A stretch of DNA of 64,000 nt from Candidozyma auris (GCF_003013715.1 NC_072813.1:310001-374000); one strand, 5' to 3'; numbered from the stretch's first letter, positions 46,571 through 57,014 are shown. Numbers and translations: made by a program. The notes: a model not told the origin generated them from the sequence alone.

Positions 46571-49500
46571 TTAAAAGGCATTGCCAAAGCCGGCGCCAGT
46601 AGGCTGGTAGCCCAAACCTGTATTGTTCATCCCCAATGGACCGTTGGTGATCATCAATGGTTGTCCAGTGGTCTGCTCTTCATCATCCTTGTTAGCAGCT
46701 TTTCTCTTTTCCAAGTCTTCATGCACTTCATTCAATTTTCTTTGGTTCTCGTAAGTAATGGAGATCTCGAATGGCTTGATGAAATCGCTTAAGTTGTGCA
46801 ACCAAGCCAACTCAAGAACATAATCGTATTCAATCAAGCCATAAGCACTGTATAAGAGAGCAACGAAGCCCTCATGGTTACCAGTCTCAACAAAGTAATC
46901 CAAAAGCTCGTGGGCAAGCTTGGTAGACTTTGAGATTGCAACAGTCTTGATCAAATCGGCCCACAATTTGTCATTCTTCAAGATCTGAATAGCTTTCGCA
47001 AACTTCTTATTCTTGGTGTATAATGTGGCAGAAATTTGACGGAAAAATATAAGACTGTGATTCTCCAATCTTTCCGCTAAGTCCAAGGAATTAAACCTGT
47101 TACTAGTCTGAGACTCAATGGCAGAGCGTAAAGACTTGTGATCTTCTTCTTCGATCAAAAGGTCATGATATGCGCCATTGACAATCGAGTTGTTCTTATC
47201 AAGGACTGAAATCAAAAATGGTTTGATCAATGGCAAGTTGTCCGACTTGACGAACATTCTGACAACTCTTGGAAGATCGAGTTTTGGAATCAACACAGAC
47301 ATCAAGTCAACCAAAAGTGTTGGGTTCTCCTTCAAGTAGAAGTTGATAGCTTTGTAGTAGATTTCCAAGTTTGAAACCTTCACTATGATTTCCTTCAATG
47401 AGGAATGGTCAAAGGCAACTTCAGACTTGTCCATCATGGTCAAAGCAGCATTGTCCCATTCTTCGTAGTGACAGTACAAGAAGATCAATTCAGGGTAAAG
47501 ATGGGCAGCTTCACAGGCCGTCAAAACCTTAGGAATGTTGATACGGGACCAGAACAATTTCAAGTGCTCCATGACCTTCTCAGGCTTGTATTTGGTGTAG
47601 AGAATGGCAAGTTCCGTGAACATACCCATATGAGCTCTTTCTAAGCCCAAACCGCTTTCAAAAAGGGCTATTACCTCATCAAAGTATCCATTGAACTCGT
47701 AAGTCTTCACCAACTCTGGCAACTCTTCAGCATCAATTATCAAATTCAAGCCACAAATTTGGGCCAATCTAAACTCCTTGTTTTCGATACAAGCGCTGTT
47801 GACTTGTTTCCAAACCTGAGTATTCGAAGCTTTTCTAGCACAGTCAACTGCAGCCTGGTAGTCTTCCAAATACACCAATGTGGTAGCCAACTTTGAGTAC
47901 TTTGAAATGTTCGAGTATAAGATCTTGGCGGCATTGTAGTTTTTGGCTTCGAACAACTTGTCACCAATATCCTCCAACACAGCGACATTAGGACCTGCGA
48001 CAAACTTCTCAATGTCAGATAATCTGTTAGCATTCGCATAACAGTTAATCAATGCGTTGTCGATGATCGGCTCTCTCAAAGTCTCCCTAGCCATATCCAA
48101 GAATGGGACTAATTCGTCTTCCTTACCAGCGCGTTCGGCAATCTCAATAACTTGTTCAAAATTCTGTGGGTTCTTAGACTTGATGTAGGAGTCAATGGCC
48201 TCCGGAATTCTCAACCCATTCAATTGAGCAGTACCCAATTGGTACCACAATTCAGGTGTGTCGTACTTCTCAGCATACTGTTCACCTCTGTCAAGCGACA
48301 TGATGTCTTCAACCAACACTTTCATAGCATCGGTTCTTTGTTCAAACTTATCGTAAATTTCAAAAGCCTCTTCGAGCAAGTCATTGTCAATACACAAGGG
48401 AGCAATCTCATTAGGATCAAATTTATCAAGCTTTTCAATGTAGTTGGCCACGCGCGATGGATCGGCTTTGATGGCAGTTAAGAGTAACAAACCTTGCAAT
48501 GAAGTGTTGTCGTTGAAAGGAGATGGCTCCAAAATAATCTTCTCCAAGAGTTCGATTAATTCTTGTGGCAAGTCATTCTCCATGAAAGCTTTGACAGTGA
48601 TGGAAATTGCTTCAGGGTCGCTCAATTCTGGGATACCAGTTGAGACAACCTGATCAATCAACAGTCTTCTGTGTTCATTTTCGGGTCTCAACACCTTGGC
48701 CCATAAATCGAAGTCAGACTTAGCCAACAAATATCTCGCCTGATACTTATACATCTTGTTCTCGTTGGTGATATTGATTAACTCGTCGTCATTTCCACCC
48801 TTTGAGTAAGCAATGTAGGCCAAGTAAGGATCACGCTTCTCACAGTATCTACCGACAGACAAGGTGTCGTACTGGTCGTTCTCCTGCAAGAACTTCTCTG
48901 GGCTATTATTGGAGTCAATGTAAATCTTTGCCAATGTGTTGTAAACTTCTTGATCAGTGGAGCCACCCTCCAAAGTCTTCTCCAAAAATGGAAGCAAGAT
49001 CTTCAATCTATTTCTCTTCTCGACCTCTTCAACCAACTCTTTGAGCGGCACTCTGCCCAAGACAGACATCAATAAGTTTTTGATGATATTTTCATCACAG
49101 TCAACGTCTAACAAACCAGCAATAACTTGTGGCGTGTTCGCAGAGTTGACTTGCTGTACATAAACCTCAATAAACTTGAAGTACTTGTTTTTGTACAAGT
49201 ATAAGATCAAATCATGAACAAAGTTAAATCTGTCACAAACAATGATTAAAGGTAATTGGTCCTCCAAATTAGCTTCCTTCAAAAAGTTTTTCACCTTCTC
49301 GCCGTTGTAAACATTGTTGTCTCTGACAACTCTTTCGATTTCCTTTGTCTGGTTCAACTTGCTTGCAGCTTCAATATACTTGTAAACCACATCTGGATCC
49401 TGAGTCAAATTGACAATAGATGACAAGTAGTAGTACTTACCCTCATTGGACTTGTAGGTTTCAAAAAGCTTGATCAAGTTAAGAGGACCAAGAAGATCAG

Positions 49501-51568
49501 AGTACTTGGTGGCGACCTGAATGACGATCTGCAAGTTCTGTTGTAAATTGTTGGACATCAATTCGTTCAAACAGGCCATCGATTGCTGAACATTCAACTG
49601 ACCAAAGTAAGATACCAACCAGTCAGCAGGCAACACATTTGTGTGAACTATCACTCTTTTAATATCCTTCAAGTCATCGTAGTGTTCCAAAGCCCTCTGG
49701 AAAAGACCTGACTTTTCACATAACTTACCAATGCTTGGCTTATCGTAATGACTGAACATTTGATTACCCAAGATGGCATCAGCGACCTGAGGAGCGTGTA
49801 ACAAATTGATCTCCAATACCTTTGTTTGCAAGTGACCCTCAGAGGGAGTATCGTTTTTGAGTGCATCTAACAAGAAAGCGGTACCTTGCTGAATGTAATT
49901 CTGGGAGAAGAAGAGATCGGCAATGTTCTCAATGTTCAAGTTGGCGTCACCATTAGCCAATAAGGAAACAGCGAACTCGCTAGCCTTGTCAGGACTGACC
50001 CGAACCAAGTTTTGGATCAAGTTAGTATAGTCAGGGTTGTAGCCAACTTTTTGGCAGTAAGGAAGAATCTTTTCGAACTGACCCAATTCAGCCAAACATG
50101 AAACAACCTTGATATTGACGTTCGCACGGACGTAAACAGCCAAAGCCAAAGCTGTGTCGTAAGACTTGACGATGTCACCCAACTCTTCACTTGAGGTTAA
50201 CTTGTCTTCCTTCAACCACTTCTCAAACAAAGGCTTACGGTCTTGCTGCAAGACGGGCTTGGCAAGCTCGATAGACTCGTATTTGTTGAGAGTACCTCTG
50301 TCCAACAAAGTGGAGAAATATTGCAAAATTGGAGAGATCTGGCCTGGCTGAGGGGTGATGTGTTTCAATCTGTTGATAGTGTCCTGTGTTCTCAATTGCT
50401 CGGAGGATGCAGCGACCTTCGCTGCGTTGCTGTAGTCACCTTGGCTCAAGTAGTTCTGAAATTGCTGCTGGAACAAATTCTCTGCGCCAGGGAAGCCACC
50501 ACGAGAAGAAAGAGACAATGCCAAAGGTACGTCAGACAACTTCTCCAACACGTAAGGGATGATCTTGTCCTTAGCCACTTCAACAGCCAAAACTTGACCA
50601 GACTTGTTGATGGTGATGATACCAGTGCCTTGGTTGTATGGAGCCGCAGTGAAGACGGGTTCTGCAGTGATTCTGTTGACAAATAAGTTGGAGCCAGTCT
50701 CAATGTCATATAAGTGAATGAAGCCGTACTTGGTCAAGATATAGATGATTCCGTACTTGTTGGATGCCTGCAACGAGATAGGGAAATCATTTGTAGCATC
50801 TGGAGGAAAGAAAATGTCGACCGTCTTTTTAGGGAAAGGCGGGTTACCCTCGGCATGATCAATCTCAATGATGTGCATGTTGCCCTGGCCAGAGGCATTC
50901 TTGTTACCAATGCAGAACACCTTGGTGGGGTGAGGAGCACCACTCAACTGGATCTGGGCAAAGCGAGACACATGGCCCTCAATGGCTTGCGACACACCTC
51001 TGGCTTTAGAAAATAACTGAATGTGGCCAGCAATTCTGCCATCCTCCTGGGCAATGCCCGTCACGGCAAACCAATTTAGATCAGGCTCTGCAACAAAGTT
51101 TATAATTTGGCAGCTGTTAAGTGTGTGGTGTCTGTCAGTAAGTTTTACAGGCCCGTCGTTCGTGCCGTCAAAAATATTCCACGTGTATATGGTGGAAGCG
51201 GTGACGAGACCCAACACTTCATCGGTCAACCATTTCCAAAGCACCACAGGCTGGTCTAGCGTGTGAGACTTCAATCTCTGCTTGGTTCCCAAATTGAAAA
51301 CTTGCAACGCTGTGCCGTTGGCCCTCAAAGCAATCACGTTCTCCTTTGGGTGCATAATAGCATTGTCTGCTGTCATGTTTTTACGGGTTACATCGTAATT
51401 GTTTTCAGCATCAATGATCGCCACGGTGTTACCCTGTGGACCCTGTTCACGAACGCAGATGTAGTGGTCGGATTCAAGGGTGGTGGATTTAAAATCAAGC
51501 GACAGCTGCTGAATGCCCAATTGGGTCAACTGAGCCAATTGGGTAAAATTGATTGGTATGTCCGACAT
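46571..51568 (-). CDS. CHC1: Clathrin heavy chain CHC1
   Basis: A 1665-residue protein, the leg of the clathrin triskelion in endocytosis and Golgi-endosome transport. The N-terminal seven-blade propeller spans about 1-330 (MSDIPINFTQLAQLTQLGI, AIMHPKENVIALRA). It is followed by a linker and the array of clathrin heavy-chain repeats (about 540-1560; for example YDTPELWYQLGTAQLNGLRIPEAIDSYIKS in that array). The C-terminal end is the trimerisation region and a QPLMITNGPLGMNNTGLGYQ-type tail, which is short and glutamine/glycine-rich. The length agrees with the family (S. cerevisiae 1653). The ATG at 51568 gives the expected N-terminus. It is the longest gene in the window and fully open. Confidence 0.98.
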   Translation of the reverse strand: MSDIPINFTQLAQLTQLGIQQLSLDFKSTTLESDHYICVREQGPQGNTVAIIDAENNYDVTRKNMTADNAIMHPKENVIALRANGTALQVFNLGTKQRLKSHTLDQPVVLWKWLTDEVLGLVTASTIYTWNIFDGTNDGPVKLTDRHHTLNSCQIINFVAEPDLNWFAVTGIAQEDGRIAGHIQLFSKARGVSQAIEGHVSRFAQIQLSGAPHPTKVFCIGNKNASGQGNMHIIEIDHAEGNPPFPKKTVDIFFPPDATNDFPISLQASNKYGIIYILTKYGFIHLYDIETGSNLFVNRITAEPVFTAAPYNQGTGIITINKSGQVLAVEVAKDKIIPYVLEKLSDVPLALSLSSRGGFPGAENLFQQQFQNYLSQGDYSNAAKVAASSEQLRTQDTINRLKHITPQPGQISPILQYFSTLLDRGTLNKYESIELAKPVLQQDRKPLFEKWLKEDKLTSSEELGDIVKSYDTALALAVYVRANVNIKVVSCLAELGQFEKILPYCQKVGYNPDYTNLIQNLVRVSPDKASEFAVSLLANGDANLNIENIADLFFSQNYIQQGTAFLLDALKNDTPSEGHLQTKVLEINLLHAPQVADAILGNQMFSHYDKPSIGKLCEKSGLFQRALEHYDDLKDIKRVIVHTNVLPADWLVSYFGQLNVQQSMACLNELMSNNLQQNLQIVIQVATKYSDLLGPLNLIKLFETYKSNEGKYYYLSSIVNLTQDPDVVYKYIEAASKLNQTKEIERVVRDNNVYNGEKVKNFLKEANLEDQLPLIIVCDRFNFVHDLILYLYKNKYFKFIEVYVQQVNSANTPQVIAGLLDVDCDENIIKNLLMSVLGRVPLKELVEEVEKRNRLKILLPFLEKTLEGGSTDQEVYNTLAKIYIDSNNSPEKFLQENDQYDTLSVGRYCEKRDPYLAYIAYSKGGNDDELINITNENKMYKYQARYLLAKSDFDLWAKVLRPENEHRRLLIDQVVSTGIPELSDPEAISITVKAFMENDLPQELIELLEKIILEPSPFNDNTSLQGLLLLTAIKADPSRVANYIEKLDKFDPNEIAPLCIDNDLLEEAFEIYDKFEQRTDAMKVLVEDIMSLDRGEQYAEKYDTPELWYQLGTAQLNGLRIPEAIDSYIKSKNPQNFEQVIEIAERAGKEDELVPFLDMARETLREPIIDNALINCYANANRLSDIEKFVAGPNVAVLEDIGDKLFEAKNYNAAKILYSNISKYSKLATTLVYLEDYQAAVDCARKASNTQVWKQVNSACIENKEFRLAQICGLNLIIDAEELPELVKTYEFNGYFDEVIALFESGLGLERAHMGMFTELAILYTKYKPEKVMEHLKLFWSRINIPKVLTACEAAHLYPELIFLYCHYEEWDNAALTMMDKSEVAFDHSSLKEIIVKVSNLEIYYKAINFYLKENPTLLVDLMSVLIPKLDLPRVVRMFVKSDNLPLIKPFLISVLDKNNSIVNGAYHDLLIEEEDHKSLRSAIESQTSNRFNSLDLAERLENHSLIFFRQISATLYTKNKKFAKAIQILKNDKLWADLIKTVAISKSTKLAHELLDYFVETGNHEGFVALLYSAYGLIEYDYVLELAWLHNLSDFIKPFEISITYENQRKLNEVHEDLEKRKAANKDDEEQTTGQPLMITNGPLGMNNTGLGYQPTGAGFGNAF

Positions 51569-52294
51569 TCTTGAGTTTTTTAGGTTTCAATCGAGGACTA
51601 CACGAGACTCGCTGCAGGGTAGGGTTGTAGAAGGACTCGTGTAGGGGAATTGGCCTAAAATTGGACAGTAGCAAGAAGAAAGGTGGAATCTGATTTCGTA
51701 GTTTTGTTAGTGTGAGGTGGCCTCGTTGGATTATGTAATCAGAGGCACGGGTGTGGGAGGCCCCATGGTATATAATATCCTGTTCCGCCGAAAGAAAGAA
51801 AAAAGTAAAGAGTTTAAAGTAAATAAGGCAATTATAAGTTTACTGTCGCTTAGATGAAAGAGGAACGTCTTGCTATCGAAAGTGAATGCAGAAAACAGAG
51901 AGAACGTTGCTTTAGCTATTCTCGCGGCACCCACGGCAGCCCGGGGCCGATCTGGTAAGTAAGGCACTATCTGGGGCACAAAGATTCTATCACTTGAAAG
52001 AGAAATATTTCATTGAATTATTAAAGTTTCGTGATGTGGTGTCTCCTTGCGCGATGTTGACAGCTTTACTGGTAATGTATCATCGGTCTTGTTGTGAATT
52101 CCAGTCCATGGATAAACCAAGCATCGGAATTTTACTACCTTCTTCACTAAATCTACAATTACCTCGTATCAATTCACCAAACGGAAGTTCAATGGATTCA
52201 GGTGGACAGATCAAGCAAATCAAGAAGGCACTTGGCTACCAATGGTACCATTGATGCATGTTCTTAATGTGAACCCAATCTTGGTCATACTATG
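51569..52294. other. CHC1 upstream region
   Basis: This 726-bp region lies between the CHC1 start and the MTC2 stop. A plus-strand ATG frame at 52108-52254 (48 codons) is faintly protein-like but unrecognised, and a GTAAGT at 51955 cannot be spliced to it in frame. I see no supported gene. Confidence 0.5.
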
Positions 52295-53305
52295 CTAAAT
52301 GGGCGGCTGCACAGATGTCAAAACATCCTCCACTAGGGGATTAGTGAAGCCAGTAGTAGAGTGTGCATCCGTAGTTTGTGTATTCTTCGCCAAGTAATTC
52401 TCCACGTACCTCCATTCACTTCCGAACCAGTCACCTGTGAGCATTGAAATTTCCATCTTTTTTCTGTAATCGTCTGATTCTCCTTCACCGTTGAAAAGAG
52501 GATTTGTTTCCCAATCTACGAGCCAATAGGCTACTTTTCGAAAGGCAACCTTGATGAGTGCTGGAGTCACAAACAAAGGGCCATCCTGAGGAGTATCCTT
52601 TACAAAAGTGAGTGCTTTAGCAAGGACCATGACATTCTCTTGTGCCAGCAACGGCGGCCTGGCGGTTAGTGGAGCTAGAGAACATAATCTATGAGACCTG
52701 GTGAACACAAACAACGAATGGGCATACTCTTCCACGGTAGCCTTCACAAAAACCGTTGAAAGTCGACGTCTTGCCTGCAATATGTCGTCAACGGTGCATT
52801 GATGGTTGTACGTATCATTAGCAATAGGGATGTATAGCTGGGAGAAAAAAAAACGGCTTTTGATTTGGGGGTTGATGGCTGGCATCTTATTTCCGTTCCG
52901 AATAACAGGAATCAAAGCAAACAACAGGGGCTTATAAACGATGTGCTTTCCAAATTTGAGCGGTTCATTCTCCATGTTTCTCGAGGCAACCTTGTCAAAT
53001 CGAGAAAGCTGATTTAAGACTCGTAGAAGGCTTCCTTTTTTTTCAAAATCCAAGTGAACGCATTCTAAGTTTTTCAATATGACAAAGTTGTATAAGCTAC
53101 CGTCTTCCTTAACCATGCAATCAGTGATACCATCAAACTGAGCATCTAAAGCTAGTAGATCGACTTCCACGATGTCATTTATGTCATAATTAACATGAGC
53201 AGCAGTTCGTATAAGATCAACAGCATCGTCATAGTCTGTAGTCTGTATAACAAGATTCCTCTGGGAAATGAGGGATACCTGTAGTGCTAACCCTACGTTA
53301 TTCAT
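52295..53305 (-). CDS. MTC2: MTC2-like protein (maintenance of telomere capping)
   Basis: A 336-residue protein resembling the fungal Mtc2 family, which is distantly related to the helical part of MoxR/magnesium-chelatase AAA proteins. The most conserved-looking part is the second half: HSLFVFTRSHRLCSLAPLTA, LLAQENVMVLAKALT, LFVTPALIKVAFRKVAYWLV and DWETNPLFNGEGESDD. No Walker A motif is present, so ATPase activity is unlikely. In S. cerevisiae, MTC2 was found by synthetic interaction with cdc13-1; its molecular role is unknown. The ATG at 53305 gives a family-like length. The name relies on remembered family pattern rather than a diagnostic motif. Confidence 0.65.
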   Translation of the reverse strand: MNNVGLALQVSLISQRNLVIQTTDYDDAVDLIRTAAHVNYDINDIVEVDLLALDAQFDGITDCMVKEDGSLYNFVILKNLECVHLDFEKKGSLLRVLNQLSRFDKVASRNMENEPLKFGKHIVYKPLLFALIPVIRNGNKMPAINPQIKSRFFFSQLYIPIANDTYNHQCTVDDILQARRRLSTVFVKATVEEYAHSLFVFTRSHRLCSLAPLTARPPLLAQENVMVLAKALTFVKDTPQDGPLFVTPALIKVAFRKVAYWLVDWETNPLFNGEGESDDYRKKMEISMLTGDWFGSEWRYVENYLAKNTQTTDAHSTTGFTNPLVEDVLTSVQPPI

Positions 53306-53859
53306 AAGCCGTAGGGAAGATCGTTTCTAGGTGGGTGATTAAATATCGCACCCAAAATGGTAAGCGATTCTCAAACGCGATAGAATAAAGGTACGGGGTT
53401 TCCACTCTATTCTTCAACAGACATTCAAGGCATTAGAGGGTCATGGGCACTTCAGTATTGCCACTTCCGTACCAACTCAAAAATCGTATGAGAAAATAAA
53501 ATCCCTTATATAAGTATCGGTTTTAATACATTCCCGGGCTGTGCGAGTGATCTCTTTTGTACTTCAGCCATGACTATTTCATGAATTCACTGTCGTCCTT
53601 TGATGTTCATCATTTGTCTTATAGGTGAGATTCGTCACATTGCCACCCTCAAGCTCTTAGGACACTCAAGCATTGCCGAAAATAGTCAAGGTCCCCTTTT
53701 TTATCGTCTAGTAAGGGAAGCTATGTCAGTGTTTTGGCTCTTCGATGAACCAAGGTGAGCTTCAACTTATAATGTCCCATTTTTTGGATTTTTGAGCAGG
53801 TTTTGGTAGTATGACATGCTTGCGTATAGGCACTCCTGCTTCGTCTCAAAAACATCCAG
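53306..53859. other. Intergenic region, MTC2 promoter and tRNA-Asp upstream flank
   Basis: 554 bp without a gene. A stress-element-like CCCCT occurs near 53693. Confidence 0.55.
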
Positions 53860-53931
53860 TCCGAGATAGTTTAGTGGCTAGAATTACCGCTTGTCGCGTG
53901 GTAGACCGGGGTTCAATTCCCCGTCTCGGAG
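53860..53931 (+). tRNA. tRNA-Asp (GTC)
   Basis: 72 nt with acceptor TCCGAGA/TCTCGGA, discriminator G, anticodon loop TTGTCGC (GTC) and T-loop GGTTCAATTCC. It closely matches yeast tRNA-Asp. No run of four T follows before the next tRNA. Confidence 0.96.
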
Positions 53932-53942
53932 CATATTCAACT

Positions 53943-54013
53943 GCGCAAGTGGTTTAGTGGTAAAATCCAACGTTGCCATCGTTGGGCCCCCGGTTCGATT
54001 CCGGGCTTGCGCA
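53943..54013 (+). tRNA. tRNA-Gly (GCC)
   Basis: 71 nt with acceptor GCGCAAG/CTTGCGC, discriminator A and anticodon loop TTGCCAT (GCC). It appears identical or nearly so to S. cerevisiae tRNA-Gly(GCC). It begins 11 nt after tRNA-Asp. Confidence 0.96.
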
Positions 54014-54015
54014 AC

Positions 54016-54022
54016 TTTTTTT
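54016..54022 (+). terminator. Pol III terminator after tRNA-Gly
   Basis: Seven T, two nucleotides past the tRNA. It is the first terminator after the start of tRNA-Asp. Confidence 0.88.
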
Positions 54023-54482
54023 AAAATCTCGTATGCCTCAATTACCGCTGCAGTATGTTTTCCTTTCGCCAACGCCTGCTGATCGCATCAACGATAAAGC
54101 TATGAAATGTTCTGGAAGTCATTTGCTATATAATTATCGTTCAGTTTCTCTCAGTTTCCGTTTTTACTGTATTTCTACTTCATCCTTGACGACATTCGAC
54201 AAAAGGGACACCATAGATCCAATCTCTGCCAAAAAGGGCAGGTGCGACATTGCCTAAGGCATTTGTAAACATGTATAGGAAAAAAAGGCGTCACAGAAAA
54301 AAGCTCATTTTTAGAAACATCATACAAAGTCACTTGATTCAATCACCTCCATTTCTTTCTTACAATTTTTTTTACAACTTCGAAACTCCTGAGATTGTTA
54401 GCATCATAGCTTCAACCAACACATTCCAACTTCCCACAGCTTTCAGCCACAACCTAGTCACATCTTTATCACAGCCCCCATT
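54023..54482. other. Upstream region of the Prm5-like gene
   Basis: 460 bp without a gene; AT-rich, with an A/C-rich leader just before the ATG at 54483. Confidence 0.55.
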
Positions 54483-55349
54483 ATGTCGTTTGTGACAAAA
54501 ACCATAGTGGGCAGCTTAATCCCGAATAAAAGAGATGATGATATGCCTGCTGCTACCACAGAAAAGGCTTCCAAGTCGGGAGACATGCCTTCGATGTCTT
54601 CTGGAGGTATGCCTTCGATCTCGTCCTCAAGTGAGCTGTTTTCAACTCCCTCGGTGACGGTTCCCCCCAGTAATCATAATCCATACATCCACAGGGAAAC
54701 CCGACTCACAGGTACGGTTTTCATTGCAGTTGGCAGTGTTGTGGGTGCCATAATATTAGCATTTGTTTTGTTTCACCTCATAAGATCGATTCGTGCCTCG
54801 ATGTTAGCGAAAAAGTCATTCAGAAATGAGAAGACCATGTATGAGAGGTACGACCGAAACAATCATATGTTCAGAAATTCTGTGGGCTCCTCGAGCACGC
54901 AATTGCTCAACAACGAGTATCATGGCTCCGTGACGAAGATTCCACTAATGTCGACAAAATCGATCTATGATGGGGACGCCTCCACGCTTCACATGTCAGA
55001 GACACCTTACGCTACATCACACCACGATCTCACGAGTATGTTCGTATCTCCAACTAAAGAGGTGATGACTCATGGCAGGAGCCGTTCTGTGACGAATATT
55101 CTCGGAGGCACGAACCTCTCTTTGCGTAACAACGAGCCAACGCCGGCCATCAACAGGCACTCGCAAGTGATCCCCAACATGTACTTGAGTCCTGGCTTTA
55201 ACAACAGTGAGTACTCTTTGCTGGACCATGTCGGTGAAGGCGGCAATTCAGGTAAGTCCTCGTCCAACTCTCCCGATAACAGTCCAAACCCTAGGGCCAA
55301 GAGGAAGACAATTCCAAGTACTTACTTGGAGGATCTCATTGACAAGTAA
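54483..55349 (+). CDS. Single-pass membrane protein, Prm5/YNL058C/Csi2-like
   Basis: A 288-residue protein without a signal peptide. Residues 1-70 are Ser/Met/Pro-rich (GDMPSMSSGGMPSISSSS). HNPYIHRETRLTG leads into a span at about 76-100 (TVFIAVGSVVGAIILAFVLF), then a basic stop and a long cytosolic tail with many phosphorylatable serines. The tail ends TIPSTYLEDLIDK. NPY, a Gly/Ala-rich span and a C-terminal PSxYLxDL motif recall the Prm5/YNL058C family of S. cerevisiae, whose expression responds to cell-wall stress and pheromone. That link is from remembered pattern and is tentative. A role at the cell surface or bud neck is plausible only by family. Confidence 0.6.
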   Translation: MSFVTKTIVGSLIPNKRDDDMPAATTEKASKSGDMPSMSSGGMPSISSSSELFSTPSVTVPPSNHNPYIHRETRLTGTVFIAVGSVVGAIILAFVLFHLIRSIRASMLAKKSFRNEKTMYERYDRNNHMFRNSVGSSSTQLLNNEYHGSVTKIPLMSTKSIYDGDASTLHMSETPYATSHHDLTSMFVSPTKEVMTHGRSRSVTNILGGTNLSLRNNEPTPAINRHSQVIPNMYLSPGFNNSEYSLLDHVGEGGNSGKSSSNSPDNSPNPRAKRKTIPSTYLEDLIDK

Positions 55350-55485
55350 TGAGGGTTAGACCTGTGGTGAGCATAAATAGCATTTATACCTAAAAGTTTC
55401 TCATTGGCTTGCATTCGTGTACGTATCTGCCTGCCCGTATTCACGGTGGTCGATTTTTCGCACCCATTGATTTGAGTCAACATCA

Positions 55486-56469
55486 ATGATGCATGGTGTT
55501 AAACTACACACCAGAGAATTCTCTTGTTCCCTTAAGAGATGTCATAAAATTGACTGGCGCAAAGAATTTGATTCACTCCGAATCAACGAAGTCAAGCCTC
55601 TTCCCCAGAGAGAGATCGTGGAGCTACCGAGACAAGCAATGAAGCCCAAAAGTGATATCGCCATTGACAACCTGAAGACTCCTCTTGTCCTAGTTCATGG
55701 CCTCTTTGGATCAAAGCAGAACTACACTTCGGTTGGTAGACATATTGCAAGTCTCACGGGACGAGAAGTATTTGGTCTTGATATGAGGAACCATGGGTCT
55801 GCTCCGCACGCTGCTCCACACAATTACATAACTATGGCCCGTGACACGATCAACCATCTTGAGAAGAGCATAAAGCAGCCTGTTGTTTTGGCGGGACATC
55901 TGATGGGAGCCAAAGTGTCCATGTTGGTAAGTTTGATTCGTCCTGAGCTTGTGGAGAAGCTTATAGTAATTGACAACAGCCCGGCGTCACAAAGTCTCGA
56001 TGAGCAGTTCTACAGAGATCTTCTTGGATTATGCCATTTGGAAAGAGACAAGAGCTTGCCTAAGTTGCAAAAATCAGTGATGGCGCTTAAAATGGACAAG
56101 ATGTTGAGTAAATATGAAAATGACAAGTTGGTGCGGTTGTTTCTCCTATCCAATTTGATAAGGAGGCAGTCGAGGAACGATAACCTGCCTATCAAGTTTC
56201 GCGTACCAGTGCTTAACTTCCTCAAAGATGATGTTCTCCGTGAGTTGGGCCAGTGGCCACCTGAAGTGGAACACTTGACTTTTGATAAGCCCGTCAAAGT
56301 GATGAAAGCAGAACACTCATCTTTCATCACGCAAGAGTCTCTCGACAGTCACTTCCCGAAGTACTTTCCCAACAGAGATGTTTCGGTGTACAATTGTGGC
56401 CACTGGCTCGTGAGCGAAATGCCAGAGAGATTTGTCAAAGAGACGGTCGAATTTTTGGAGTTGAAGTGA
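55486..56469 (+). CDS. Alpha/beta hydrolase, Eat1/Imo32 family (mitochondrial)
   Basis: A 327-residue hydrolase. The N-terminus is basic and Ser-rich, consistent with mitochondrial import. Fold markers are the oxyanion motif LVHGLFGSKQNY (HG at 71-72), LDMRNHGSAPHA (D99), and the nucleophile elbow AGH-x-MGAK. The x is residue 139, a CTG codon at 55900-55902. As leucine the enzyme would be dead, and as serine it gives the canonical GHSMG. A late CGHWLVSEMPERF supplies the catalytic histidine. Family members are Eat1, which makes ethyl acetate from acetyl-CoA and ethanol, and Imo32. I cannot choose between them. Length and order are normal. The second of two adjacent ATGs could also be used. 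Confidence 0.85.
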   Translation: MMHGVKLHTREFSCSLKRCHKIDWRKEFDSLRINEVKPLPQREIVELPRQAMKPKSDIAIDNLKTPLVLVHGLFGSKQNYTSVGRHIASLTGREVFGLDMRNHGSAPHAAPHNYITMARDTINHLEKSIKQPVVLAGHLMGAKVSMLVSLIRPELVEKLIVIDNSPASQSLDEQFYRDLLGLCHLERDKSLPKLQKSVMALKMDKMLSKYENDKLVRLFLLSNLIRRQSRNDNLPIKFRVPVLNFLKDDVLRELGQWPPEVEHLTFDKPVKVMKAEHSSFITQESLDSHFPKYFPNRDVSVYNCGHWLVSEMPERFVKETVEFLELK

Positions 56470-57014
56470 GCTTCGAAGTCATGTTAGAATATGGATCTCA
56501 GCTGAATGCCTCACTATAGGTGCTCCGCTGGATGCGAAATACCTATAGATTCATATTTTGAGCTATTCGATTGTGAGGGTTATTGAACGATGAAAAGCTT
56601 ATTAGTGCTTGTGTAATTTGCTTGCTTCCATCTACTACACATTAGCAACATATATAGAGAGAGGTGGCTTTAGACACTCATACACATATGATAGAACGAG
56701 GAACTCCTTTTCCCAGTCGGTAGACATGAAATTCCTCACATCTAGGGATTATGTTCAATAAATCTGCTGTCGTGACATGAAAGACATCAAATGCATCTTT
56801 CATTCTTTGCACCAATTCAAGTGAGATGTATTTTGGGGCTCGCATATTTTTCTGAATGCGTACGGGATGAGCATGTTCACGCGATTACATAATCAGCGCT
56901 CAAGGTTGGCAAAGTGTATATAAAGAAGGATGCCTGCGCATTTTCCCACTTCTCCATCAGTTGCAACCAAACTTAAATCCACATAGGGCCATACATAAAT
57001 AACAGAGAAGCAAA
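56470..57014. other. Intergenic region between the hydrolase and NCB2
   Basis: 545 bp without a gene; it holds the 3' flank of the hydrolase and the NCB2 promoter. Confidence 0.6.

Noticed and set aside
52108..52254. 48-codon ATG frame upstream of CHC1, with a GTAAGT at 51955 nearby
   Set aside because: Splicing 51854-51954 to any AG in the gap leaves the frame wrong; too short to support alone.
55486..56469. Loss of the catalytic serine in the hydrolase (apparent GHLMG)
   Set aside because: The codon is CTG, and other evidence in the window shows CTG is most likely serine, so the active site is intact.
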